From contig NZ_WEIC01000008.1 of the NCBI RefSeq assembly GCF_009184395.1, positions 1 through 46,611 on the forward strand: a DNA stretch of 46,611 bases. Reading direction: 5' to 3'. Positions 37,357 through 45,459 of this stretch are shown piece after piece. A program made the position numbers and the translations under genes. How positions within the stretch are numbered: position 1 is the first letter of the stretch; the number at the start of each line of letters is the position of its first letter. The notes below the pieces were generated by a model that searched no databases, was not told the origin of the DNA, and saw only the letters and a list, made by a program, of their open reading frames with translations. The stretch comes from Amylibacter sp. SFDW26. Lineage in GTDB: Bacteria > Pseudomonadota > Alphaproteobacteria > Rhodobacterales > Rhodobacteraceae.

Positions 37357-37441
37357 TAAATCTGGAATACGTGAGCTGATTACAGAGCATAATGATCAAC
37401 TATATAGCCTGGATATAAGAACTTCGGCGGCAGACCAATGA
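37349..37441 (+). CDS. Possible 30-residue coupled mini-ORF between capG and the sugar transferase
   Basis: ATG 37349 lies within the end of capG (its stop is at 37354-37356). The frame reads MIDKSGIRELITEHNDQLYS and ends at TGA 37439-37441, overlapping the sugar transferase ATG at 37438. The double overlap fits translational coupling through an 82-base gap. It may be a short real peptide or a remnant of a longer gene; no homologue comes to mind. Confidence 0.35.
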   Translation: MIDKSGIRELITEHNDQLYSLDIRTSAADQ

Positions 37442-38022
37442 TGCGCATATTGGATATCATTATATCAGTTGCAATACTTCTGTGTTTGCTGCCATTTTTT
37501 TTAGTGATTGTGATTTTTATAAAAATCAAAAGCCCAGGGTCTGCGTTCTTTACTCAAACGCGTATTGGGCGTGATCAGGTTCCGTTTAAGCTTTTGAAAT
37601 TTCGCACGATGCATATTAAGCAGCCCGATTTGAAAAATGCGACTGTTACAATGCGAGATGACCCAAGATTATATGGTGGGGCTAATTTCCTACGGAAGTA
37701 TAAAATTGATGAGCTGCCTCAAATACTAAATGTTTTAAGAGGCGAGATGTCTCTTGTTGGTCCGCGACCAACCGTACGAGAAGATTATGAAAAAATGACT
37801 GATGAACAACGTCAACGTGCCAAAGTTAAACCTGGGTTGACTGGTTTGGCGCAGATTAGTGGAAATACATCGCTGAGTTGGCATGAGCGAATAAAGTTGG
37901 ATCTTAAATATATTAGGGAGGCATCAGTTTGGTTAAATCTACAGATAATGATTAAAACCGCTTTTTTGGTATTGAAGGGTCGAGCCGAAACGCATCCATC
38001 GTCAGAAGATGAGTGGTCTTAG
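37438..38022 (+). CDS. Initiating phosphoglycosyl transferase (PglC-type bacterial sugar transferase)
   Basis: This 194-residue monotopic membrane enzyme transfers a sugar-1-phosphate to undecaprenyl phosphate and starts repeat-unit assembly. A single re-entrant N-terminal hydrophobic segment is seen (ILDIIISVAILLCLLPFFLV). The family motifs are GSAFFTQTRIG, LLKFRTM, KIDELPQ with the catalytic Asp-Glu pair, MSLVGPRPTVREDY and KPGLTGLAQISG. Its small size makes it PglC-like, without the extra membrane domain of WcaJ/WbaP. PglC prefers diNAcBac or related 4-amino-6-deoxy sugars, consistent with the dehydratase at 23184 and the aminotransferase at 40645. Confidence 0.93.
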   Translation: MMRILDIIISVAILLCLLPFFLVIVIFIKIKSPGSAFFTQTRIGRDQVPFKLLKFRTMHIKQPDLKNATVTMRDDPRLYGGANFLRKYKIDELPQILNVLRGEMSLVGPRPTVREDYEKMTDEQRQRAKVKPGLTGLAQISGNTSLSWHERIKLDLKYIREASVWLNLQIMIKTAFLVLKGRAETHPSSEDEWS

Positions 38023-38025
38023 GAA

Positions 38026-39033
38026 ATGCGCGTAATTTGTTTAGGAATGAATGCAGAGAGTGCAGTGGTTTTAGAAGAATTGCTTGCAAAAAATGTAAAT
38101 GTTGTAGCAATAGCTGGGTTGCCTAAAGAAGCTGCGGATGGCGTTGCTGATTATTCAGATCTTGCAGTGTTAGCACGTCGTCTCGAAATTCCGTTTGTTC
38201 CTGTTACAAATATAAATCATCAGGGAACACTTAAGTCTTTAGAAAAGTACGAAGGTGACGTTCTTTTTATTACTGGATGGAGCCAATTGTTGAAGCAACA
38301 GGTGATTGATGTATTTCCTATGGGCGTTGTTGGTAGCCACCCGTCTGCTTTACCTTTTGGACGTGGTCGCGCGCCAATCCCTTGGACGATTTTGCAAAAC
38401 CTTTCTGAAAGTGCTGTGACACTGTTTCAACTAACGACAGGTGTCGATTCAGGGCATATATTACACCAAGAAGCTTTTAATATTCCTGAACGGTGTGACG
38501 CGACACAACTTTACCAACTGGTTTCTAAAAAACTGGCAGAAGCTTTCATCAAGCTACACAAGAACATGTTATTGGGCCCTGTGGAGGGTGCATTGCAAGA
38601 CAGCAATCATGCAACTTGGCGTGCCAAACGAATTCCATTGGATGGGTGGATTGACTTTAATCAACCCGCAGAGCGGGTTGACCGATTGGTGCGCGCCGTT
38701 ACCAGCCCATATCCTGGGGCATATTCTTATTTTGGAACACAGCGTGTAGTATTCTCAAGCTCTGAATATGCAAAAGGTGATGATTTAAATTATATTGGCG
38801 CTCCAGGGCAGATTTTAAGATCAAGTAATGGAATGCTGTTGGTTCAAACGGGTGACGTTCCTTTGTGGCTGGAGCGGCCTATATCTATAAAAATGTCTCA
38901 ACCTTTCCGCGTAGGGGATCGTTTTGGTGTTGCGATAGAGGATACATTGATTGCATTAACTCAACGTATAACCGAATTGGAAAGACAGATTGGAAAGATA
39001 ACACAAAAGGACGTTACAAATGATATATTTTAA
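38026..39033 (+). CDS. Sugar N-formyltransferase-like protein (methionyl-tRNA formyltransferase fold)
   Basis: This 335-residue protein has an N-terminal N10-formyl-tetrahydrofolate transferase domain: LFITGWSQLLKQQVIDVFP, GSHPSALPFGRGRAPIPW with the active-site His, and TGVDSGHIL with the active-site Asp. The C-terminal part (about 205-300; WIDFNQPAERVDRLVRAVTS, YPGAYSYFGTQRV) resembles the Formyl_trans_C domain. Not tRNA-directed by context: it sits in a sugar cluster and overlaps a PIG-L deacetylase by 14 bases. A likely acceptor is a 4-amino-4,6-dideoxy sugar or a sugar exposed by the deacetylase; the exact substrate is unknown. Confidence 0.85.
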   Translation: MRVICLGMNAESAVVLEELLAKNVNVVAIAGLPKEAADGVADYSDLAVLARRLEIPFVPVTNINHQGTLKSLEKYEGDVLFITGWSQLLKQQVIDVFPMGVVGSHPSALPFGRGRAPIPWTILQNLSESAVTLFQLTTGVDSGHILHQEAFNIPERCDATQLYQLVSKKLAEAFIKLHKNMLLGPVEGALQDSNHATWRAKRIPLDGWIDFNQPAERVDRLVRAVTSPYPGAYSYFGTQRVVFSSSEYAKGDDLNYIGAPGQILRSSNGMLLVQTGDVPLWLERPISIKMSQPFRVGDRFGVAIEDTLIALTQRITELERQIGKITQKDVTNDIF

Positions 39034-39700
39034 TAAGGTTTTGGTAGTTGTAGCGCATCCAGATGATGAAGTTTTAGGGGCAGGTGGTTCAATTCGGAAA
39101 TGGGTAGATGCTGGAGTTCAAGTAGATGTACACGTCATAACAGATGGTTCATCGGCACAATTTGGTGCTGATCAAGCGGCTCGAGATCGCCGCAATGCGC
39201 ATTTGCAAAATGCCTGCGATATTCTAGGTGTACATAGCTTATTTCACGATGATTTTCCTGATATGCGTTTAGATACAGTGGCTCATATCGAAATTAATAA
39301 GGCGATTTCACGAGTTATTTTAAGAGGACAATATGATACAGTTGTCTGTCATCATTCTGGCGATGTTAATAAAGATCACGGTTGTGTCTTTGATTCAGTT
39401 CTAGTTGCTACAAGACCAACGCCCGAGCAAACTGTCAGAACTGTAATGACGTTTTTCGTAAACTCATCAAGTGAGTGGGGCGGGGTGTCTGCAGGCCGAA
39501 TTTTTATACCAAATATTTTTATTGATATTTCTGATACAATTGGTGTCAAACTTACCGCTTTACAAGCATATCAAGATGAGTTGCGAGATGCACCTCACCC
39601 GCGGAGTATAGACGCCGTTCAAGCTCGGGCTCGTACACTTGGTAGTGAAATTGGAACAGATTATGCTGAGGGTTTTCATGTGGTGCGAACTATTCTTTAG
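39020..39700 (+). CDS. PIG-L/LmbE family N-deacetylase
   Basis: This 226-residue Zn-dependent deacetylase carries the metal-binding motif AHPDDEVLGAGGSI (residues 12-25) and the third ligand region VVCHHSGDVNKDHG. The family removes N-acetyl groups from GlcNAc-type sugars. It begins 14 bases inside the end of the formyltransferase gene, so deacetylation followed by formylation of the same amine is a reasonable hypothesis. No signal peptide is present, so it acts in the cytoplasm, on a nucleotide-sugar or a lipid-linked intermediate. Confidence 0.88.
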   Translation: MIYFNKVLVVVAHPDDEVLGAGGSIRKWVDAGVQVDVHVITDGSSAQFGADQAARDRRNAHLQNACDILGVHSLFHDDFPDMRLDTVAHIEINKAISRVILRGQYDTVVCHHSGDVNKDHGCVFDSVLVATRPTPEQTVRTVMTFFVNSSSEWGGVSAGRIFIPNIFIDISDTIGVKLTALQAYQDELRDAPHPRSIDAVQARARTLGSEIGTDYAEGFHVVRTIL

Positions 39701-39775
39701 AAATTTAACTTTGAAAGTGGGGAATAAAATAGTGAGCCTTGCAGATATTGATTTTAATAATGGGGAAAAATATTG

Positions 39776-40648
39776 ATGAATGCTGATTTTACCCCTGTGA
39801 TTATAATAGGTGCAGGCCGATCTGGTACTAATCTATTACGGGACTGTTTAACTCGGCTTCCAGAATTCGAAACATGGCAATGTGATGAAATTCAGCCTAT
39901 ATGGCGACATAAAAACGTTAGGTTTAAGACTGATGAATTGCCAGCTTCTCGTGTGAGCCCTGATGTCAAAAAATTTATAAGAAACGCATTTAATAAATTA
40001 TGGCGGCAAACTGGGCACCCAAAGTTTGTTGTCGAAAAAACCTGCGCCAATACACTGAGAATACCATTTGTTGATGCTGTGCTTCCAGAAGCTGTCTATA
40101 TTCATTTGATTCGTCATGGGGCTGATGTTGTACGTTCAGCGGAAAAACGATGGCGTGGGGATTTAGAGGTCCCGTCATTTGCTTATTATGCTGCAAAAGC
40201 ACGATTTATTCCCTTTTCAGATTTGTGGCTATATTTATGGGAGTTTGTTTCAAAACGGACTTTTATGGTCTTGGGGCAGGAAGAAAGGCTTTCAACTTGG
40301 GGCCCGAGATTTGAAGGTATCGATGATTGGAGTGACCGAGATTTAGATGAAGTTTGCGCCAAACAATGGAGTTGTTGTGTAAGTAGTACATTGAATGCTT
40401 TGGCGGATATAGATTCTAAAAGACAAATTACGATCTATTATGAAGATTTAGTGCTAAACCCAACAGCGGAATTAGAACGCGTGTTAAATGCGTTGGATGT
40501 TCGTTTGCCTGTTTCTATGATAAATGAAGCAGTGGCAATCGTTAGGACGAAAGAAAGCAATAAGGGTGTGCGCGACGTGAAAAACAAAAAAGTTTTGGAT
40601 ATATTAACGCCTGCACTTAAAGCACTTGGTTATGGAATAACAAAATGA
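39776..40648 (+). CDS. Sulfotransferase family protein
   Basis: The product has 290 residues from ATG 39776 (an in-frame TTG lies one codon earlier). The PAPS 5'-phosphosulfate loop is IIIGAGRSGTNLLRDCL (near residue 8-24). The 3'-phosphate binding strand and helix is YIHLIRHGADVVRSAEKRW (about 103-121). A C-terminal YYEDLVLNPTAELERVL is typical of sulfotransferases. It probably adds sulfate to the polysaccharide repeat unit, which would make an acidic, marine-type polymer. It overlaps the aminotransferase start by 4 bases. A 14-codon GTG frame (39732-39776) ends on its ATG and may be a coupling leader. Confidence 0.83.
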   Translation: MNADFTPVIIIGAGRSGTNLLRDCLTRLPEFETWQCDEIQPIWRHKNVRFKTDELPASRVSPDVKKFIRNAFNKLWRQTGHPKFVVEKTCANTLRIPFVDAVLPEAVYIHLIRHGADVVRSAEKRWRGDLEVPSFAYYAAKARFIPFSDLWLYLWEFVSKRTFMVLGQEERLSTWGPRFEGIDDWSDRDLDEVCAKQWSCCVSSTLNALADIDSKRQITIYYEDLVLNPTAELERVLNALDVRLPVSMINEAVAIVRTKESNKGVRDVKNKKVLDILTPALKALGYGITK

Positions 40649-41775
40649 GAATTTGGCTTTCGAAACCCCATATGTCTGGTCGTGAGCGTGAGTATGTATC
40701 TGAAGCATTTGATAGTAATTTCGTGGCGCCACTTGGCCCACAGTTAAATGCATTTGAAAAATCTGTTTCAGATTATTTAGGTGGTCATGTGCATTGTGTT
40801 GGTTTGTCATCGGGATCGGCTGCTTTGCATTTAGCGCTGCGTCTTGTTGGTGTGAATAAGGATGACGAAGTTTGGATTTCGTCTATGACATTTGCAGGGG
40901 GTATTTTTCCTGTTTTATATCAAGGCGCAAAACCAGTGTTCTTTGATTTAGATGCGAGCAGTTGGACTGTTTATTGTGATCTATTAGAGGAAGAGTTGAA
41001 AAAGGCAAATGCAAAGAATGCATTACCAAAAGCAATTGTTCCCACAGATCTATATGGACAAAGTGTTGATCTGGATCCGCTTGAAAAAATGACCAACCAG
41101 TACGGTGTGGCATTGGTTGTGGACAGTGCAGAAAGCCTTGGATCTAGTTACAAGAAGGGTCGCAAATGTGGCACGGGTGGGGATGTTTCAATTTTATCTT
41201 TTAATGGAAACAAGATTATCACCACTTCGGGTGGTGGTATGCTTGTTACGCATAATGAAAAAATAGCGGATGAGGCGCGTTTTTTAGCAACGCAAGCGCG
41301 TGATAATGCTCCGCACTATGAGCATTCTACATATGGCTATAATTACAGATTAAGTAATATTTGCGCTGGCATTGGATTAGGGCAAATGGAGGTTCTGGAT
41401 GATCGTGTTGCGCGCCGTCGCGAAATCAATGCACGATATCGCAAAGAATTGGGCCGTAGCGGTATTCAGTTTATGCCAGAGCAAAAGGGATGTTATTCAT
41501 CACAATGGCTGACTGCAGCGACTTTTGATGAAGATATTTTGGGAGTGTGTCGTGAAACGATCAGATTAAAATTGATGCAAGATGAAGTTGAAACACGCCC
41601 ATTGTGGAAACCCATGCACATGCAGCCGCTTTTTGAGGGCACCCATTATATAGGCAGCGGTTTTGATGAAGCATTATTTGCAAATGGCTTATGTTTGCCG
41701 TCTGGTAGTTGCTTGACGGAAGCCGAGCAAACAGAGGTAATTGAACGTATTTTAGATATAATTGATCAGGCATAG
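40645..41775 (+). CDS. DegT/DnrJ/EryC1/StrS (PglE-like) sugar aminotransferase
   Basis: This 376-residue PLP enzyme has IWLSKPHMSGREREYVSEAF at its start and the substrate-facing region NFVAPLGPQLNAFE. GLSSGSAALHLALRL is the phosphate loop, and the PLP lysine is in SFNGNKIITTSGGGMLVT (about 190). PglE-like members transfer an amino group to UDP-4-keto-6-deoxy-GlcNAc, the product of the PglF-like dehydratase at 23184-25052. Together with the PglC-type transferase this forms a bacillosamine-pathway-like trio, though the acetyltransferase PglD is not seen; the formyltransferase may take its place. Confidence 0.92.
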   Translation: MRIWLSKPHMSGREREYVSEAFDSNFVAPLGPQLNAFEKSVSDYLGGHVHCVGLSSGSAALHLALRLVGVNKDDEVWISSMTFAGGIFPVLYQGAKPVFFDLDASSWTVYCDLLEEELKKANAKNALPKAIVPTDLYGQSVDLDPLEKMTNQYGVALVVDSAESLGSSYKKGRKCGTGGDVSILSFNGNKIITTSGGGMLVTHNEKIADEARFLATQARDNAPHYEHSTYGYNYRLSNICAGIGLGQMEVLDDRVARRREINARYRKELGRSGIQFMPEQKGCYSSQWLTAATFDEDILGVCRETIRLKLMQDEVETRPLWKPMHMQPLFEGTHYIGSGFDEALFANGLCLPSGSCLTEAEQTEVIERILDIIDQA

Positions 41776-41782
41776 TTTTTTA

Positions 41783-42958
41783 ATGAAGATTTTGTTAACG
41801 CACCGTTATTACTGGCCCGATACTGCGCCCTATGCCTTGATGTTACGTATTATTGCGCAGCATTTTTCATCAAAGGGCCATGATGTAAATGTATTCGCAT
41901 CAAAGGTTTCTTATCGTGATATGCAGAATGCTGATGACACAAGTGAAGCAGATAAGAAAATCAAGGTGCATCGCACGTGGGTTTTTAATGAAAGCACACG
42001 CAATCCGTTGATAAGAATTTTAAATGTGATCATATACTGTGTTACATTATGTCTGCATATTCTGCGTACGAAACCTGATGTTGTAACCGCTTCAACGTTT
42101 CCACCCGTAATAGCTGCCTGGTTTGCAAGTTGGGCATCGCGTATTGTTGGTGCAAAGTTTATTTACCATATGATGGATATTCACCCAGAAGTTTCAGAAT
42201 ATAGTGGTGGTTTATTAGGTCGTAGGCTGCCTGCGAAGATATTACGTGCAATGGATAATCAAACTTTGAAGCGCAGTTTTGCTATCGTTGTTTTGAGTAA
42301 CGATATGGGAACAACTCTAAAGGCGCGAAGTATAGGCGAATTACCTATTCATGTTATCAGTAACTTCATGCTTGATTCTACAATGGATGTAGCTCCTCCT
42401 GCTGAATTAGTTAAGCAATCTGGAAAAATCAGAGTGATATTTGCAGGCAATTTAGGCCGTTATCAAAATCTAGATTTATTGGTTGAAGGGGTTGCTAAGT
42501 GTTTTCCAGATTACCCAAATCTTGAACTATTATTATTAGGTGATGGGATATTATTACCTTCACTAAAGAGAAAGTGGGAGCACCACTCGCAAGTTAAATT
42601 TGGGCCCTTTTTACCTTTTGCTCAAGCAAGATCATTGATTCGTGATGCTGATATTGGCGTTATTTCCTTGAGTTCTAATATTTATAAAGTGGCGTCGCCT
42701 TCAAAAACACAAACATATTTAGGTTTGAGTCTACCTGTTATGCTTATGGTTGAAGCAAAAAGTGAACTGGCTAAAACAGTGGAAAATAATAACTTGGGAA
42801 GTGTTGTTGCAAACATTGACCCAGAAGGCGTTTCACTTGCTTTAAAAAAGCATATTGATTGCCCATTTGACAGAAATAACATATCAGAATGGTATGAAGA
42901 TAATGTAAGCTCAGCTGTTGCGTTAAGTAAGTTTTCTAAGCTCCTTCAAGAAAGATAG
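41783..42958 (+). CDS. Glycosyltransferase family 4 (WbuB/GT4-like)
   Basis: This GT-B glycosyltransferase has 391 residues from ATG 41783 (an upstream start at 41762 would overlap the aminotransferase). The N-terminal acceptor domain has KILLTHRYYWPDTAPYALML and IYHMMDIHPEVSEYSGG. The C-terminal nucleotide-sugar domain has VIFAGNLGRYQNLDLLVEG, LLLLGDG and SPSKTQTYLGLSLPVMLM. The style resembles WbuB, which transfers L-FucNAc to a lipid-linked sugar. With UDP-L-FucNAc made by capEFG, this is the plausible donor. It is the only clear glycosyltransferase besides the initiating enzyme, so others must be chromosomal or the repeat is a disaccharide. Confidence 0.9.
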   Translation: MKILLTHRYYWPDTAPYALMLRIIAQHFSSKGHDVNVFASKVSYRDMQNADDTSEADKKIKVHRTWVFNESTRNPLIRILNVIIYCVTLCLHILRTKPDVVTASTFPPVIAAWFASWASRIVGAKFIYHMMDIHPEVSEYSGGLLGRRLPAKILRAMDNQTLKRSFAIVVLSNDMGTTLKARSIGELPIHVISNFMLDSTMDVAPPAELVKQSGKIRVIFAGNLGRYQNLDLLVEGVAKCFPDYPNLELLLLGDGILLPSLKRKWEHHSQVKFGPFLPFAQARSLIRDADIGVISLSSNIYKVASPSKTQTYLGLSLPVMLMVEAKSELAKTVENNNLGSVVANIDPEGVSLALKKHIDCPFDRNNISEWYEDNVSSAVALSKFSKLLQER

Positions 42959-42962
42959 AGAA

Positions 42963-44255
42963 ATGAAGGCTTTAAACCGTGGTGCTTTGTTTACATTTTC
43001 TTTAGTTTTTGTTGGGCTTGTTACTGGGTTTTTTCGGGAAATACTTCTTGCCTTTTATTTTGGTACCTCGCGTGATGTAGAAATCTTTCGTGTTGCATTT
43101 GGTCTTCCTAGTATTTTTAGTGATAGCCTCGCTATTTCATTTGTTTCTATGCTGATCCCTGTATTGATTGCTGGAGAGGATAGAGATTTACTAGATGCGA
43201 AGCGATTAGTTGTATGGGCATCTTTCCTACTAGCTATTTTTGTTGTTGTAACAGGTTTGTTGACGATGCATTGGCAAGCAGCGTTCTTGGCTCCTGGAAT
43301 TCTTGGCGAGGATAGAGAGGAATTAATAGTTATAGGTAGAATTTGTTGGGGTATGTGTTTTCTGACTCTTTGCTCACTTCCTTTACGCGCAATCATGAGT
43401 GTTCGGGAGCTTACTTGGCCAGGAGCTGCTTCACAGAGTATTCGTTCTGGTATCTTTTTAATAACATTAGTAGTTCTTGTGACTATATCAGGCGGGACAG
43501 ATATAATGTTTGCTGGATATGCAGCATTAATGGCGGGCTTTGCAGTGCTTACAATTCATGTGGTAGCAATTGGGGCAATTGATCGGCATAACTTAAGAAA
43601 TATATTTATAAGTGGCCCAAAAGTAGACACTATTTTTCCACTTGTAACTACTCTTAGCGTTGTATTTATTTCGCAGGTTTTGTGGAATTCAGGTCGGCTA
43701 ATTGATCGAGCTATCGCTACAAATATTGAGGTTGGCACTTTAGCAGCTCTTGAATACAGCTATGCTATTTTGATGGCAGTAGCGATGGTTATCGGGACCT
43801 CTACAAATATCATATTTGCTCCACGAATTGGGCGTGCTCTAAAATCTAGTCAAAAAATACCAAACCAATATTGGAAGATAATTTTTGGTATTTCAAGTGT
43901 AGCTTTTTTTGTTGGTATAGGTATGTCCTTCATATCAAGCTCTCTTGTTAGCCTGGTTTTTGAAAATGGTGTATTTACTGCGGAAGACACATCATTAACT
44001 GCCAGAATTATGAGTTTGCATTTAATAGGTTTAGGGCCATTGGTTATGGTTTTAATTTTAACGCAGGTTTTGATATTGATGAGACTGCACAAGTGGTTGA
44101 TACCAATCGCTGGCATGAAACTTTTAGTAAAAAGTATAGTGTTATATTTTTTACTGGAAGCAGAGTTTGGGCTAGACGGGATTGCAATCAGTCTGGGCAT
44201 TTCGGAATCTATAACGGTTTTAATGCTGCTTGTATTAATAAAGCGATCTTCTTGA
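42963..44255 (+). CDS. MurJ/MviN-like lipid-linked oligosaccharide flippase (Wzx role)
   Basis: This 430-residue integral membrane protein has about 12 hydrophobic helices. It opens with a MurJ-like stretch (GLVTGFFREILLAFYFGTS), and PSIFSDSLAISFVSMLIPVL corresponds to the MurJ FRRL.AEGAF-type region. Its place between the glycosyltransferase and polymerase suggests it flips the undecaprenyl-linked repeat unit, in place of a classical Wzx. It starts 4 bases after the glycosyltransferase. Confidence 0.88.
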   Translation: MKALNRGALFTFSLVFVGLVTGFFREILLAFYFGTSRDVEIFRVAFGLPSIFSDSLAISFVSMLIPVLIAGEDRDLLDAKRLVVWASFLLAIFVVVTGLLTMHWQAAFLAPGILGEDREELIVIGRICWGMCFLTLCSLPLRAIMSVRELTWPGAASQSIRSGIFLITLVVLVTISGGTDIMFAGYAALMAGFAVLTIHVVAIGAIDRHNLRNIFISGPKVDTIFPLVTTLSVVFISQVLWNSGRLIDRAIATNIEVGTLAALEYSYAILMAVAMVIGTSTNIIFAPRIGRALKSSQKIPNQYWKIIFGISSVAFFVGIGMSFISSSLVSLVFENGVFTAEDTSLTARIMSLHLIGLGPLVMVLILTQVLILMRLHKWLIPIAGMKLLVKSIVLYFLLEAEFGLDGIAISLGISESITVLMLLVLIKRSS

Positions 44256-44291
44256 TACAGCAAACAAGAGAGAGCATAGGGGAAAGTATTA

Positions 44292-45437
44292 ATGCTTGGA
44301 TATTTGACGTTTTATATTTTGCATTTTTGCCTAAGTTTTCTTAAGCCTAATAACCGAGCCGTCTTTTGTACTTTTGTCCTGCTTAATGTCTTTTTTGTAG
44401 GCTTTAGATATGAAGTAGGTTTTGATTGGGTCGTTTATAAGGACTTATATGCTTATCTTTTAAAAAATGAAACAACTGACATATTGGGTAATATATTCCG
44501 TATTCAGTTTCTTTTTAAACAAGAACTTGGATATATTTTATTAACTGCTTTATTTACCCGGATATTTGAAAATTATGAAATTATGCAAGCGATGCTATTT
44601 TGCTTCTTCCTTTATAGTTTTATCAGTTTAGGTCGGTCCTTAGGCACAAGAAATATTATTGCAGCATTCACTATAGTTCATTTATTTCTCTTAATCTCAC
44701 TTGAGTTTTCTACAGCCAGGCAGCTTGTGGCGATTAGTTGTTTGAATCTTGGCTTAGCTGCGTATTTTATGAAAAAGATGCGAGTAGCGATTATATGGAT
44801 ATTTACTTCTATGTTTATGCAAATATCTGTAATGATTTATATAGCTGCCTTGTTGTTTGCAATAGGTGCTCCTAAGAAGATTTGGTTAACTGCGGCTGTA
44901 GGTATCCTTTTTGCGACTCTCACGAATGTAACAAATATCAGCTTTCTTTTGGGAGGATTATTACCTGTCGAATTAGGGTTTAAAGTTAATTACTATTTAG
45001 AAGAAAAAGAATATCTATCTAATATTTACGAGGTTATTTTTTCATTGGCCTTCTTTGTATTCGTTATATTTTTTACTCTATCTCGTAAAAAGAACACACT
45101 AGTTGAACAAAACCTTGGTACAGATAAGATTATCAAAATGATATTATTCTTAGCTATTTTAGCTATAGCATTTTTCAGTATCAACACGATTAGAAATAGA
45201 ATCCTTTATGAACTAATTATTTTGCTAAGCCTTTATATATATGTTCCTAATCTTATGGTCCCACGTAAAATAAAAGCTATTATAGTTTGTTTTGGACTTG
45301 TATTTTTAGGCGGTACTTTGGTCAAACAGTTAAGTTTTGTATATAATCCATATCAAAACTACATCATGTATAGCTTGTTTGATAAAGATAGTGATGGTCG
45401 AGAGCGACAAGATAAGTTAAGGGACTTAATCAGGTGA
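44292..45437 (+). CDS. EpsG-family polysaccharide polymerase (Wzy role)
   Basis: This 381-residue polytopic membrane protein has about ten helices. Its EpsG-type signatures are NVFFVGFRYEVGFDWVVYKD near the N-terminus and LEFSTARQLVAISCLNLGLA in the middle. It is the final gene of the plus-strand polysaccharide block and is the most likely polymerase of the repeat units in the periplasm. The amino acid composition is very AT-biased (Ile, Phe, Leu, Lys), as is common for Wzy. It converges on the RTX protease gene with a 22-base gap. Confidence 0.86.
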   Translation: MLGYLTFYILHFCLSFLKPNNRAVFCTFVLLNVFFVGFRYEVGFDWVVYKDLYAYLLKNETTDILGNIFRIQFLFKQELGYILLTALFTRIFENYEIMQAMLFCFFLYSFISLGRSLGTRNIIAAFTIVHLFLLISLEFSTARQLVAISCLNLGLAAYFMKKMRVAIIWIFTSMFMQISVMIYIAALLFAIGAPKKIWLTAAVGILFATLTNVTNISFLLGGLLPVELGFKVNYYLEEKEYLSNIYEVIFSLAFFVFVIFFTLSRKKNTLVEQNLGTDKIIKMILFLAILAIAFFSINTIRNRILYELIILLSLYIYVPNLMVPRKIKAIIVCFGLVFLGGTLVKQLSFVYNPYQNYIMYSLFDKDSDGRERQDKLRDLIR

Positions 45438-45450
45438 TGAATCCCTTAAC
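45416..45450. terminator. Possible convergent-gene hairpin after the EpsG-like gene
   Basis: A perfect 9-base inverted repeat, GTTAAGGGA (45416-45424) and TCCCTTAAC (45442-45450), has a 17-base interval spanning the stop codon. There is no T-run, so it may be a weak bidirectional terminator. Confidence 0.45.
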
Positions 45451-45459
45451 AATCAATAC

